DNA from: Pseudaquidulcibacter sp041917055
Lineage (GTDB): Bacteria > Pseudomonadota > Alphaproteobacteria > Caulobacterales > Aquidulcibacteraceae
NCBI GenBank assembly: GCA_041917055.1
Contig: JAYRYJ010000001.1
Location: forward strand, 372,001 to 436,000
Reading direction: 5' to 3'
DNA: 64,000 nucleotides
Shown: in pieces, positions 26,971 to 35,386 of the stretch
How the letters are laid out: every line of letters starts with the position of its first letter
How positions within the stretch are numbered: the first letter of the stretch is position 1
Program-made: the position numbers and the translations under genes
The notes under the pieces: model-generated
The model's input: the letters and a program-made list of their open reading frames with translations, nothing else
What the model was told of the DNA's origin: nothing
The model's database searches: none

Positions 26971-27852
26971 ATGTCTGTTTTGCATCCAATCATTGCCATC
27001 ACCGGTTCGTCAGGGGCGGGCACAACCTCAGTTACCCGCACATTTTCAAACATTTTCCGTCGTGAAAAAATCAAAGCCGCTTTCATAGAGGGCGATTCAT
27101 TTCATTCTTTTGATCGCAATGAAATGAAAATCAAAATGAAAGAGGCAGGCGATAGGCACGACCATCATTTTTCGCATTTTGGCCCCGATACCAATTTATT
27201 CGGTGAATTGGAAAATCTATTTAAAACCTATTCAGAAACCGGCGGCGGAAAAAAGCGCCTTTATCTACACAATCATGAAGAGGCGAGGCCCTATAATCAA
27301 GAGCCAGGAACTTTCACGCCATGGGAGGATATTGAGGCCGAAACCGATTTATTATTCTATGAAGGTTTGCACGGCGCTGTGAAAACCGAAGAAAATGACG
27401 TGTCGCAATATCCCAATCTTTTAATCGGTGTGGTTCCGGTCATAAATCTTGAATGGATACAAAAATTGCAGCGCGACAAAATCCAGCGCGGCTATTCTAC
27501 CGAAGCGGTAACCGACACAATTTTGCGCCGAATGCCGGATTATGTGAATTATATTTGCCCACAATTTTCGCGCACCGATGTTAATTTTCAGCGCGTTCCG
27601 ACGGTTGATACTTCAAATCCTTTCATCGCGCGTGAAATTCCGTCACCCGATGAAAGTATTGTAGTTATTCGTTTTCGCGATCCAAGAGAGATAGATTTTC
27701 CGTATCTTTTGTCTATGATTGATGGGTCTTTCATGTCGCGCGCGAATAATATAGTTGTGCCAGGCGGCAAGATGGAATTGGCAATGCAATTAATTTTCAC
27801 ACCTTTCATCTGGCGCATGATGGAAAGACGCAATAAAGCACGGGCGAAGTAA
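26971..27852 (+). CDS. cbbP: Phosphoribulokinase, class I
   Basis: A 293-residue proteobacterial-type phosphoribulokinase. Walker A ITGSSGAGTTSV (residues 10-21), EGDSFHSFDR substrate site, HFSHFGPDTNLF, RPYNQEPGTFTPWED and LFYEGLHGAV are class I PRK hallmarks. It phosphorylates ribulose-5-phosphate to ribulose-1,5-bisphosphate, whose main known use is RuBisCO. This makes the missing RuBisCO genes in this operon striking. Starts 2 bases after cbbF; ends 12 bases before cbbT. Confidence 0.95.
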   Translation: MSVLHPIIAITGSSGAGTTSVTRTFSNIFRREKIKAAFIEGDSFHSFDRNEMKIKMKEAGDRHDHHFSHFGPDTNLFGELENLFKTYSETGGGKKRLYLHNHEEARPYNQEPGTFTPWEDIEAETDLLFYEGLHGAVKTEENDVSQYPNLLIGVVPVINLEWIQKLQRDKIQRGYSTEAVTDTILRRMPDYVNYICPQFSRTDVNFQRVPTVDTSNPFIAREIPSPDESIVVIRFRDPREIDFPYLLSMIDGSFMSRANNIVVPGGKMELAMQLIFTPFIWRMMERRNKARAK

Positions 27853-27864
27853 AAGGTCAGGGAT

Positions 27865-29874
27865 ATGGCGAATACAGAAATTGAAAATAAGATGGCGAAT
27901 GCCATTCGAATGCTTTCTATTGATGCTGTCGAGGCGGCAAAATCAGGGCATCCGGGTGCGCCAATGGGCATGGCAGAGATTGCGGTTGCATTGTGGGGCA
28001 AACATCTTTCGCATGACCCGAAACACCCTGATTGGATTAATCGCGATCGTTTTGTGCTTTCAAATGGGCATGGTTCTATGCTTATTTATTCGCTTTTGCA
28101 TTTGACCGGCTATGATTTACCCATCGAGGAATTGAAGAATTTCCGCAAGCTACATTCAAAAACTGCGGGTCACCCCGAATATGGCATTACGCCGGGCGTT
28201 GAAACAACCACTGGACCATTAGGGCAAGGTATTTCAAATGCCGTTGGCTTTGCGCTTGCCGAAAAATTATTGGCTAGCGAATTTAATAAACCGGGCCTCG
28301 ATATAATTGACCATTATACTTATTGCTTTTTAGGTGATGGCTGCATGATGGAAGGCATTTCGCATGAGGCCTGTTCGCTGGCGGGAACTCTACGCCTATC
28401 TAAATTAATTGCATTCTATGACGATAATGGCATTTCTATTGACGGTCATGTTGAAGGCTGGTTTACAGATGATACAAAAGCGCGCTTTGAGGCATACGGT
28501 TGGAATGTCATTGACGCCATAGACGGTCACGATGTAGCAGCTGTCGATTATGCAATAAACAAAGCAAAGGCACAGGGCGCAAATTCAAATGGCAAGCCGA
28601 CTTTGATAATTTGCAAAACCACAATCGGTAAGGGTTCGCCTAATAAAGCCGGAACTCATGATGTTCATGGTGCAGCTTTGGGCGCAGACGAAGTTGCCGC
28701 GACCCGCGCGGCATTGGATTGGGAATATGGCCCATTTGAAATCCCTGAGGAGGTTTATAAAGCATGGCGCGCTCAAACTTTTATGCATAATAAAAGAACG
28801 AGCCATTTATCGCTTTCAATGCTTTATAGTGATAAATATCCCAAAGAATTTGCCGAATTAAATCGCCGCATGTCGGGTGAATTGAGTGTGGATTTTGACA
28901 CAAAAATCGCACAAATCGCCACTGAAATTGCGGCAAACCAAGGCACAGTGGCAACCCGCAAAGCAAGCCAAATTTCATTAGATAACCTTGCCCCAATTTG
29001 CCCGGAATTTTTTGGCGGCTCTGCAGATTTAACAGGTTCGAACTTAACCAATTTCAAAGGCTGTATCGTTGCGGGGCGCGATAAATGGGGCAATCATTTG
29101 TCTTACGGTGTTCGCGAATTTGGGATGGCGGGCATTATGAATGGTTTGGCGCTTCATGGCGGTTTTATTCCATATGGCGGCACTTTCCTTACGTTTTCCG
29201 ATTATTCACGCAATGCCATCCGCATGGCGGCATTAATGAAGACCCGCGTAATTCACGTTTTCACCCATGATTCCATCGGTTTGGGCGAAGATGGCCCGAC
29301 CCACCAATCTATCGAACACGTGCCAAGTTTGCGCTTAATACCAAACCTCGATGTTTGGCGCCCTGCCGATACTTTGGAAACTTTTATCGCATGGAGCGAA
29401 AGCATTAAACGCAAAGATGGCCCTGCCGTACTTGCGCTTTCGCGGCAAAATCTTCCACCTTTGGCAAAGGCCGAAAATATTGAAGGTATTAAAAAGGGTG
29501 GATATGTCCTTAGTGCCAAAGATGGTGCAAAGGCCAATATTCTTGCCACTGGCTCAGAAGTTGAAATCGCAATACAGGCACAGGCCAAACTTGCCGAAAG
29601 CGGTATTTCGGTAAATGTGGTTTCAATGCCATCAACCAATGTCTTTGATCGTCAAAGCAAAGAATATCAAGAAAGTGTTTTGCCAAACGATTTGCCAAAT
29701 GTAGCAATAGAGGCTGCGCACCCCGATTTTTGGCATAAATATACTGGTCGCAATGGCGCAATCCTTGGCATCGCGACATTCGGCGAAAGCGCGCCTGCAA
29801 AAGACCTATATGCGCATTTTGGTCTCACTTGCGATAAAGTGTGTGAAGCGGTAAAGCGGGTTTTGCAACAATAG
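27865..29874 (+). CDS. cbbT: Transketolase
   Basis: A 669-residue thiamine-diphosphate transketolase. TPP-binding GDGCMMEGISHEACSLAG (about residue 154) with the GDG..N signature, the N-terminal RMLSIDAVEAAKSGHPGAPM, and the pyrimidine-domain GVREFGMAGIMNGLALHGG and FVLHTHDSI-like VFTHDSIGLGEDGPTHQ are seen. It moves two-carbon units in the regenerative phase of the Calvin cycle and in the pentose-phosphate pathway. Full length; part of the cbb operon between cbbP and cbbA. Confidence 0.94.
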   Translation: MANTEIENKMANAIRMLSIDAVEAAKSGHPGAPMGMAEIAVALWGKHLSHDPKHPDWINRDRFVLSNGHGSMLIYSLLHLTGYDLPIEELKNFRKLHSKTAGHPEYGITPGVETTTGPLGQGISNAVGFALAEKLLASEFNKPGLDIIDHYTYCFLGDGCMMEGISHEACSLAGTLRLSKLIAFYDDNGISIDGHVEGWFTDDTKARFEAYGWNVIDAIDGHDVAAVDYAINKAKAQGANSNGKPTLIICKTTIGKGSPNKAGTHDVHGAALGADEVAATRAALDWEYGPFEIPEEVYKAWRAQTFMHNKRTSHLSLSMLYSDKYPKEFAELNRRMSGELSVDFDTKIAQIATEIAANQGTVATRKASQISLDNLAPICPEFFGGSADLTGSNLTNFKGCIVAGRDKWGNHLSYGVREFGMAGIMNGLALHGGFIPYGGTFLTFSDYSRNAIRMAALMKTRVIHVFTHDSIGLGEDGPTHQSIEHVPSLRLIPNLDVWRPADTLETFIAWSESIKRKDGPAVLALSRQNLPPLAKAENIEGIKKGGYVLSAKDGAKANILATGSEVEIAIQAQAKLAESGISVNVVSMPSTNVFDRQSKEYQESVLPNDLPNVAIEAAHPDFWHKYTGRNGAILGIATFGESAPAKDLYAHFGLTCDKVCEAVKRVLQQ

Positions 29875-29909
29875 CATAATCCCGATTCTCGGGCACAAAG
29901 GAGACAAAA

Positions 29910-30947
29910 ATGGCATTCGTATCGCTTCGTCAGGTTTTAGACCATGCCGCCGAAAATAATTACGGCGTCCCGGCTTTTAACGTAAATAATATGGAACAAA
30001 CCGTCGCGATTATGGAGGCTGCGGCTGAAACCAATTCACCGGTTATTCTTCAGGCCTCTGCAGGTGCACGCAAATATGCGTCTGAACCAATGCTTCGCCA
30101 TTTAATGTTGGCTGCCGTTGAACTTTATCCGGATATTCCTGTGGTTCTTCACCAAGACCACGGCACCAGCCCATCTGTTTGCCAGGCATCAATTCGTTCT
30201 GGCTTTACTTCGGTGATGATGGACGGTTCATTAATGGCGGATGGTAAAACCCCATCTTCTTATGAATATAATGTCGATGTAACGCGTGAAGTTGTTAAAT
30301 TCTCTCATGCAATCGGCGTTTCGGTTGAAGGCGAATTGGGCTGTTTAGGTTCATTGGAAACCGGAATGGGTGAAGCCGAAGACGGTGTTGGCGCAGAAGG
30401 CAAACTTGACCATCATCAATTATTGACAGACCCACAAGAAGCCAAAGACTTTGTTGAAAAAACCGGCGTTGACGCTTTGGCAATCGCAATCGGTACTTCG
30501 CATGGTGCTTATAAATTCACCAAAAAGCCAACCGGTGAAACCCTGGCGATTTCACGCATTGCCGAAATTCATGCGGCAATTCCAAACACGCATTTGGTTA
30601 TGCATGGTTCGTCTTCTGTCCCGCAAGAACTTTTGGCGATTATTCGTGAATTTGGCGGCGATATGAAAGAAACCTATGGCGTTCCGGTTGAAGAAATTCA
30701 AAACGGCATCAAACACGGCGTTCGTAAAATCAATATTGATACCGATATTCGCCTTGCCATGACTGGTGCAATTCGCAAAATGTTTGTCACCAAACCGTCA
30801 GAATTTGACCCGCGCAAATATCTTGAACCTGCGCGTCAAGCTGCGAAGCAAGTTTGCTTGCAGCGCTTTGTCGAATTTGGAACTGCGGGCCAAGCTTCAA
30901 AAATTAAGCCAATTCCTTTGGAAAAAATGGTTTCGATTTATAAATAA
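29910..30947 (+). CDS. cbbA: Fructose-bisphosphate aldolase class II
   Basis: A 345-residue zinc-dependent aldolase of the CbbA subgroup (start MAFVSLRQVLDHAAENNYG, then VPAFNVNN). Metal-site motifs: VVLHQDHGTS, SVEGELGCLG, IAIGTSHGAYKF and MHGSSSVP. It condenses dihydroxyacetone phosphate with glyceraldehyde-3-phosphate or erythrose-4-phosphate. Preceded by an AAAGGAGA ribosome-binding site. Last gene of the operon; a strong terminator follows 26 bases downstream, so no RuBisCO gene is attached to the transcript. Confidence 0.94.
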   Translation: MAFVSLRQVLDHAAENNYGVPAFNVNNMEQTVAIMEAAAETNSPVILQASAGARKYASEPMLRHLMLAAVELYPDIPVVLHQDHGTSPSVCQASIRSGFTSVMMDGSLMADGKTPSSYEYNVDVTREVVKFSHAIGVSVEGELGCLGSLETGMGEAEDGVGAEGKLDHHQLLTDPQEAKDFVEKTGVDALAIAIGTSHGAYKFTKKPTGETLAISRIAEIHAAIPNTHLVMHGSSSVPQELLAIIREFGGDMKETYGVPVEEIQNGIKHGVRKINIDTDIRLAMTGAIRKMFVTKPSEFDPRKYLEPARQAAKQVCLQRFVEFGTAGQASKIKPIPLEKMVSIYK

Positions 30948-30973
30948 TCTGAGACGGATTATTGAGATTAAAG

Positions 30974-30998
30974 AGCGCGGGGAAACCCGCGCTTTTTA
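30974..30998 (+). terminator. Intrinsic terminator of the cbb operon
   Basis: Perfect 8-base stem AGCGCGGG (30974-30981) / CCCGCGCT (30986-30993) with GAAA loop, followed by TTTTT. Located 26 bases after the cbbA stop codon. Confidence 0.93.
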
Positions 30999-31034
30999 TT
31001 TGCATTGCGAATGAATTGCATTATGCTTTCGCCT

Positions 31035-31448
31035 ATGGATAAATCAATTCTCTACCCAATGTTCGCCTTGGCATTTTGGACTTTCGCAATTTTGCTGCTT
31101 GTTCCGATTGTACGCTTCAAAGCGGTTTTCGCACGTCAAGCAAAGGCCGAAGATTTCAAATTAGGTGAAACCGAAAACCTTCCCGAATATGTGCGACTTC
31201 CTAATCGCAATTATATGAATCTACTTGAATTGCCGGTGCTTTTTTATGTGATTTGCATCATAATTTTTGTGACAAATTGCGCAAATCAATTGAATTTGTA
31301 TTTGGCTTGGGGTTATTTCGCGCTAAGAATTATCCATTCGCTAATACATCTCAACGGAAATAATGTTCGTTTAAGATTGATTGCCTTTGGCTTAAGCAAT
31401 GTCACGCTAATCGCGCTTTGGGTGTCGGTTTTGATAAAATTGTCATAA
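31035..31448 (+). CDS. MAPEG family membrane protein
   Basis: A 137-residue four-helix membrane protein: hydrophobic segments at about residues 5-28, 55-78 (LLELPVLFYVICIIIFV), 85-105 (LYLAWGYFALRIIHSLIHL) and 115-135. The segments ELPVLFY, RIIHSLIHL, preceded by RNYMNL, are the MAPEG (membrane-associated proteins in eicosanoid and glutathione metabolism) signature. Bacterial members are mostly uncharacterised glutathione-transferase-like proteins. ATG 31035 (MDKSILYP) was chosen; ATGs at 31011 or 31023 are alternatives. Separate from the cbb operon by a terminator. Confidence 0.82.
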   Translation: MDKSILYPMFALAFWTFAILLLVPIVRFKAVFARQAKAEDFKLGETENLPEYVRLPNRNYMNLLELPVLFYVICIIIFVTNCANQLNLYLAWGYFALRIIHSLIHLNGNNVRLRLIAFGLSNVTLIALWVSVLIKLS

Positions 31449-31970
31449 AGATTACCCAAGTCGCAAATTAGACATTAATAGTGTCTTAAAACCTATTCTG
31501 AATCATTGCCAGCTAAAGAGCCAAATTTCGAAATTCAGGCATTATCGAAACCCGCTAGCATTTTGTTTTTTATTTTGTTTTCTTTTTTGCCGAGAAGCAA
31601 TTTTATTTGCCCTACCGCTTCGCTACTTGAGGGCTTTTCGGTCATAAAAGAAGTTTCAATTGTAGGGCGCCAAAATGATTGTCAACCCCTCGCGCTTCGC
31701 GCGACGGCGGAGCCGCAAGGGGGTTGACAATCATTTTGGCGCGAAACACAATCAAAGAAGGGTCTTTATGGCACACCTGCACATAAAGCCCTTCCTAGAC
31801 ACAATTATATCATTAATACAATAACTTAGCTTTGAATTAAGAGGCATCTTAAGTATTCTCAAGCCAAAAAATATGAGCCTAATATCTAATTGCGAATTTT
31901 CCTAAAGATTGAATTTGTTTAATTTGACCGTTAGTGCACTGATAGTTTAAGGCGAAAAAAAGTTAAACAG
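31449..31970. other. Intergenic region carrying family A repeat
   Basis: 522 bases between two rightward genes. About 31562-31793 is family A repeat; the remaining ends are AT-rich with no open frame or RNA gene recognised. The last 60 bases before the next gene should contain its promoter; none is clear. Confidence 0.65.
31562..31793. repeat. Intergenic repeat family A, copy 3 with perfect 23-bp palindrome
   Basis: Order: the T-rich TTTTGTTTTCTTTTTTGCCG module (inverted relative to copies 1 and 2), then TTATTTGCCCTACCGCTTCG and CTACTTGAGGGC as in copy 2, then a perfect 23-base inverted repeat with arms 31667-31689 and 31720-31742 beginning GCGCCAAAATGATTGTCAAC, separated by a GC-rich loop that itself contains GCGCGAAGCGCGAG-like and GGCGGAGCC hairpins, then GGTCTTTATGGCA (31761) as near position 386. 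The element therefore combines modules seen separately in the other copies. Confidence 0.75.
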
Positions 31971-32621
31971 ATGAAAATCAAATTATTCTCAAAACTCGTT
32001 TTTGCAATATTAACAATGAGTGTTTTGCAAAATCCCGCCTTTGCGCAGGAGCAGAAACTTATTAATGCGACAAAATTCTTTCCCTTTTTGGACAAATTAC
32101 TAAGTTTGCCGCCTTCCGACCGCGATGGTTTAATTGTCAATTATTATGCCAATATTGACGGAAAGCCACCGCAAAATGTATTTTTGGTTCACAATGGCCA
32201 AAAAACGAAAATGAATTTCGCATCCGATGGCAAAGTTCTAAACCTTCCAAATTTGGAGACGCTAAGGTCGGGGCAAATCGAATATTTGGGCAAAAAAGGC
32301 ACAAAAAATACAATTGGCTTTAGTGGCGAACCGCGAATTAATTTAGCGCAAAAAATTGATACCGCACAAATAAAAAATTCAATCGCGGATTTAAAAGCAT
32401 GTATGAAGATAGCGGGACCTTTTTCAGTCTTCATCCCAAAAATCAAATCAGTCGCTTTTAAAGGTGTCAAAAGCGGAAACGCAGTTTTGCCAGACGGATC
32501 GAAAATTCCATTAAAAACCAATAATGATGGAATTTTCTTCACACCTGAAGATAATAAATTGAAAAACGCAATATATGTCGAATTTAATACAGTTCCGACA
32601 AGCGCAACCTACACAAAATAG
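31971..32621 (+). CDS. Predicted secreted protein of unknown function
   Basis: A 216-residue protein with a clear signal peptide (MKIKLFSKLVFAILTMSVLQ, cleavage after AFA near residue 25). The mature part is strand-rich, opens NATKFFPFLDKLLSLPPSDR, then DGLIVNYY and contains one Cys (about 144, LKACMKIAG). I do not recognise the family; the layout resembles small periplasmic proteins of Caulobacterales whose N-terminus reads 'FLP.L..L...DR'. No partner gene adjacent; the next gene is 110 bases downstream and of different function. ATG start is at the signal peptide and preceded by AAAAAAAGTTAA. Confidence 0.6.
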   Translation: MKIKLFSKLVFAILTMSVLQNPAFAQEQKLINATKFFPFLDKLLSLPPSDRDGLIVNYYANIDGKPPQNVFLVHNGQKTKMNFASDGKVLNLPNLETLRSGQIEYLGKKGTKNTIGFSGEPRINLAQKIDTAQIKNSIADLKACMKIAGPFSVFIPKIKSVAFKGVKSGNAVLPDGSKIPLKTNNDGIFFTPEDNKLKNAIYVEFNTVPTSATYTK

Positions 32622-32731
32622 CGATTGACGATTAGTTTAAAAGCTATTTTATTAATTTATTAACCGATTAAGAACTAGATAGGCTTTGATATCAATTTTT
32701 TACCGTTTGGTAAAAGCCTAATGGATTTTTA

Positions 32732-33280
32732 ATGGCAGGACTTGGCAGTCTTCATGTTCTTGTAGTTGATGACAATGCGCATATGCGTTCAATTGTTGTG
32801 GCAATTTTGCGCGGCATTGGCATTGGCACAGTGAAAGAGGCAAGTGACGGCGCTGACGCATTGGAAGTTATGCGCGCGTGCGTTCCCGATATTATCATTG
32901 CCGATTTGAATATGGACCCGATTGATGGTCTTGATTTTTCAAAAATGGTGCGCACCGCACCTGATAGTCCGTTTCCTTTCGTTCCTATTATTATGATGAC
33001 GGGCCATACCGAAAGGTCAAAAGTCGTTGCCGCGCGTGATGCCGGAATAAACGAATTATTGGCTAAGCCGATTTCTGCGCGCACTCTGCTTGACAGAATT
33101 ATTGCAGTTATTGATAGGCCCCGCCCTTTCATTAAAACCTCGACCTATGTTGGCCCATGCCGCCGCCGCACAACTCCAAAAGATTTCGCAGGCCCATGGC
33201 GTCGCTCAAATGACGATGTTGAAGCTGAAGAAGCGAAATTAAAAGCCCGACTTGAAGCCAAAGAAAGTGGAATAGCATGA
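32732..33280 (+). CDS. Single-domain response regulator (CheY-like) with basic tail
   Basis: A 182-residue receiver protein. Acidic pair VVDDNAHMRS (Asp13, Asp14), phospho-acceptor Asp58 in IIIADLNMDP, Thr in MMTGHTE and Lys in LAKPIS are all in place, so it should be phosphorylatable. After the receiver (to about residue 125) comes a 55-residue charged tail (TYVGPCRRRTTPKDF..GPWRR, then acidic-basic EAEEAKLKARLEAKESG) without a DNA-binding domain. Its stop overlaps the start of the next gene by four bases, an HPt-like protein, so the two form a probable phosphotransfer module. No histidine kinase is adjacent. Confidence 0.88.
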   Translation: MAGLGSLHVLVVDDNAHMRSIVVAILRGIGIGTVKEASDGADALEVMRACVPDIIIADLNMDPIDGLDFSKMVRTAPDSPFPFVPIIMMTGHTERSKVVAARDAGINELLAKPISARTLLDRIIAVIDRPRPFIKTSTYVGPCRRRTTPKDFAGPWRRSNDDVEAEEAKLKARLEAKESGIA

Positions 33281-33783
33281 GCGCAAACCTTCAAACCATG
33301 CCCAATTCTTTCGATATTGTGCCGCCGTCATTTCTTTTACAACGAAAAATAGGCGGCAAAGCTGCGCGCCTCATTACACCTGATGCCGCCGCAAGATCCC
33401 AGGCTTTCATAGACGAATTGCGCCCGCCGATTCAAAAAGCAGTAACCCAAATGCTTGAAGAAATTGCGCGTGCCGCGCGTGTTCGTGGCATAGGCAGCCG
33501 CGATCTGATTTGGACCAAAGCTCATGAAATTCGCGGCCTCGCCGGAAGCGTGAAACGCAAACAATTAGGTATTATTAGCGATATTCTGTGCCATTATCTA
33601 AATGATGCACCTTCGGAATTTATTCCTGATGCTAACCTCATAACCACTATTACTGTTGCCGCATTGCACACTTTGCGCGAAGGTGCTGATGATGATTTAA
33701 TGGTGGAAACACTGGTAAGTGATTGCTCAAAAGCGGCAATTGTCCAAAGAGGTCGGGAAAATCGCGGCAATATGGATTTATAA
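33277..33783 (+). CDS. HPt-like helical protein paired with receiver
   Basis: A 168-residue mainly helical protein. The segment WTKAHEIRGLAGSVKRKQLG, followed by IISDILCHYL, with His83, resembles the phosphorylated helix of histidine phosphotransfer domains (H.(L/I)(K/R)G.AG...G......L...L). ATGA overlap with the upstream receiver gene implies coupled expression, and pairing with a CheY-like protein supports a phosphorelay role. The similarity is at motif level only; it could be a divergent HPt, a pseudo-HPt, or an unrelated helical bundle. N-terminal 40 residues are proline-rich and likely disordered. Confidence 0.55.
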   Translation: MSANLQTMPNSFDIVPPSFLLQRKIGGKAARLITPDAAARSQAFIDELRPPIQKAVTQMLEEIARAARVRGIGSRDLIWTKAHEIRGLAGSVKRKQLGIISDILCHYLNDAPSEFIPDANLITTITVAALHTLREGADDDLMVETLVSDCSKAAIVQRGRENRGNMDL

Positions 33784-33855
33784 AGGGCGCCGATTTTCGT
33801 CCTTGATGCGCTTTGTCACACTTGAAATAGTTCCTTGGATTTGCATAAAGAATGA

Positions 33856-34674
33856 ATGCAGATACCGCCACATCTAACCAATATTATGAAGGGTCCGCCG
33901 AAATTTGAAGTTGGCCTAAGACCTATTAGCGACAGCAATTGGCTCAATCCCGATGATCAAGAACATTGGCTGCCGTCAAAAAATCAGCTTTTGAACAATT
34001 CATTGGATGAGGTTTTCGGCGCTTTTGACGATACTTATGATCTGCAAAGTGAATTGGCACAATTGGTCAGTCGCCATAAGAACGCGCCTTTAAAAGGTGA
34101 TGAGCCGCCATTGGTAAGTGCCAGTCGTCTAACTTCCGATGATTTAATAATTATGGATAAGCGCGATGGTGCATGGACGTTGGTTGCGGCGACGCTTTGT
34201 AACCCGACATTTTTTGATGCGGGCTATGCTTTGGGAAAAGACATCAGCCTTTTACATGGCCCAATTCCCACCGGCGCATATGATTTGTCAGGGCGTATTG
34301 CGCGCGTGTTTGATAATCTTTCCGAAGATATGGTCCTTGAAAGATTTAATTGGACCGTCCAATGGTCAAGTCAAAGATATACACCAAATGGTGCTATTTT
34401 GCGTGAGGCGTCACTTAATGCGCCGTTGCAAGAGACTAAAGATATGGTGCATGAAAGGGTGGAGCGGCAAACCATCAGACTGCTTCCAAAAACACGCGCC
34501 ATTGTTTTTACAATTCGCATTCGCATTGCCAATCTTTGGGGGCTTTTGCTCAATAGCGATGAAAGAAACGCATTTGAAAACGCATGGACAAATGCACCAC
34601 AGAATGTGCGGGATTACAAAAAATGGCATTCTTTGGAGCATCATGTGAAATATTTGCTTGAAGAAAGTGCTTAA
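33856..34674 (+). CDS. DUF3445 protein, heme-dependent oxidative N-demethylase-like
   Basis: A 272-residue DUF3445-family protein. Signatures: VGLRPISDSNWLNPDD, a middle RDGAWTLVAATLCNPTFFDA, and RFNWTVQW with ERQTIRLLPKTRAIVFTIRI. The only studied relatives form the alpha subunit of a heme-dependent oxidative N-demethylase (dimethylamine/trimethylamine metabolism), where it works with redox partner subunits; such partners are absent here, so the substrate is unknown. ATG 33856 is used; M11 (KGPPKFEVGLRP) is a possible later start. Flanked by an HPt-like gene upstream and a periplasmic thioredoxin-fold gene downstream. Confidence 0.8.
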   Translation: MQIPPHLTNIMKGPPKFEVGLRPISDSNWLNPDDQEHWLPSKNQLLNNSLDEVFGAFDDTYDLQSELAQLVSRHKNAPLKGDEPPLVSASRLTSDDLIIMDKRDGAWTLVAATLCNPTFFDAGYALGKDISLLHGPIPTGAYDLSGRIARVFDNLSEDMVLERFNWTVQWSSQRYTPNGAILREASLNAPLQETKDMVHERVERQTIRLLPKTRAIVFTIRIRIANLWGLLLNSDERNAFENAWTNAPQNVRDYKKWHSLEHHVKYLLEESA

Positions 34675-34755
34675 TTGAATGCAGTTTTCTAAAATTTAAC
34701 AGCATTTCGAAAACCCGTTCTTTGCAAATTGTGAAACTTTTGCCAAAATGCAAAA

Positions 34756-35307
34756 ATGAAAAAAATCAATTTAAATCGTCGTGAATTGGCGCTCGCAATA
34801 AGCGCGCCATTGCTTTTCGGTTCAAAGGCATTTGCCTCCGATCGTCCCAAAAAATATTCCTTGATTGGCAAAAAAGCACCTAAATTTAGTTTGAACCGCC
34901 ATAGGGGTGGCAAATTTTCAAATGCGAGCTTTAAAGGAAAAACCACGATTGTCGAATTTTGGGGTCTTTGGTGCCCTGATTGCCTATTAGATTCGCCATT
35001 GACTTATGCTTTGTCTCAAAAGGCGAAAGCCACGAAAAATATTAATCTGGTCGCAATACACACTGCTGGTCGTTATGGGCGCTGGGGTTCGATTGATGCA
35101 TATTTTGAGGAAAAAGGCTTTGAATATGACGTGGCTATTGACGATGATAAAGCGGCATTTAAAGCCTTTGCTATTGAATGGGTTCCATCATATTTAATTA
35201 TTGATAAAAACGGAAACATTGCCGATTTCACCACTGATTTGGGCGTAGAAGGCATTGGTGTTGATGCATTTTTTGCGCGCGCCAAAGCAATCGCAGCCAA
35301 AAAATAG
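34756..35307 (+). CDS. Periplasmic thioredoxin-fold protein (TlpA/ResA-like)
   Basis: A 183-residue redoxin with a signal sequence containing a twin-arginine-like NRREL (residues 7-11) followed by ALAISAPLLFGSKAFA. The redox motif WCPDC (Cys73, Cys76) sits in IVEFWGLWCPDCLLDSP and the cis-proline segment is EWVPSYLIIDKNG. Such proteins reduce or isomerise disulfides in cytochrome c maturation or act as peroxiredoxin-like thiol-disulfide exchangers; the precise partner is unknown. No ccm genes are nearby. Preceded by a short 81-base gap; not obviously in an operon with the DUF3445 gene. Confidence 0.85.
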   Translation: MKKINLNRRELALAISAPLLFGSKAFASDRPKKYSLIGKKAPKFSLNRHRGGKFSNASFKGKTTIVEFWGLWCPDCLLDSPLTYALSQKAKATKNINLVAIHTAGRYGRWGSIDAYFEEKGFEYDVAIDDDKAAFKAFAIEWVPSYLIIDKNGNIADFTTDLGVEGIGVDAFFARAKAIAAKK

Positions 35308-35386
35308 CTTCCAACCCTTGTATTAAAAGAATCCAATCCAATATTGCAATTCAATACGTTGAAAGGGCGGCATTGCTGCAATTGAA

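Noticed and set aside
31005..34674. Novel defence or toxin-antitoxin system in the 31-35 kb accessory-looking stretch
   Set aside because: Genes there are individually assignable (MAPEG, receiver, DUF3445, thioredoxin-fold) and none resembles nucleases, toxins or known defence components.
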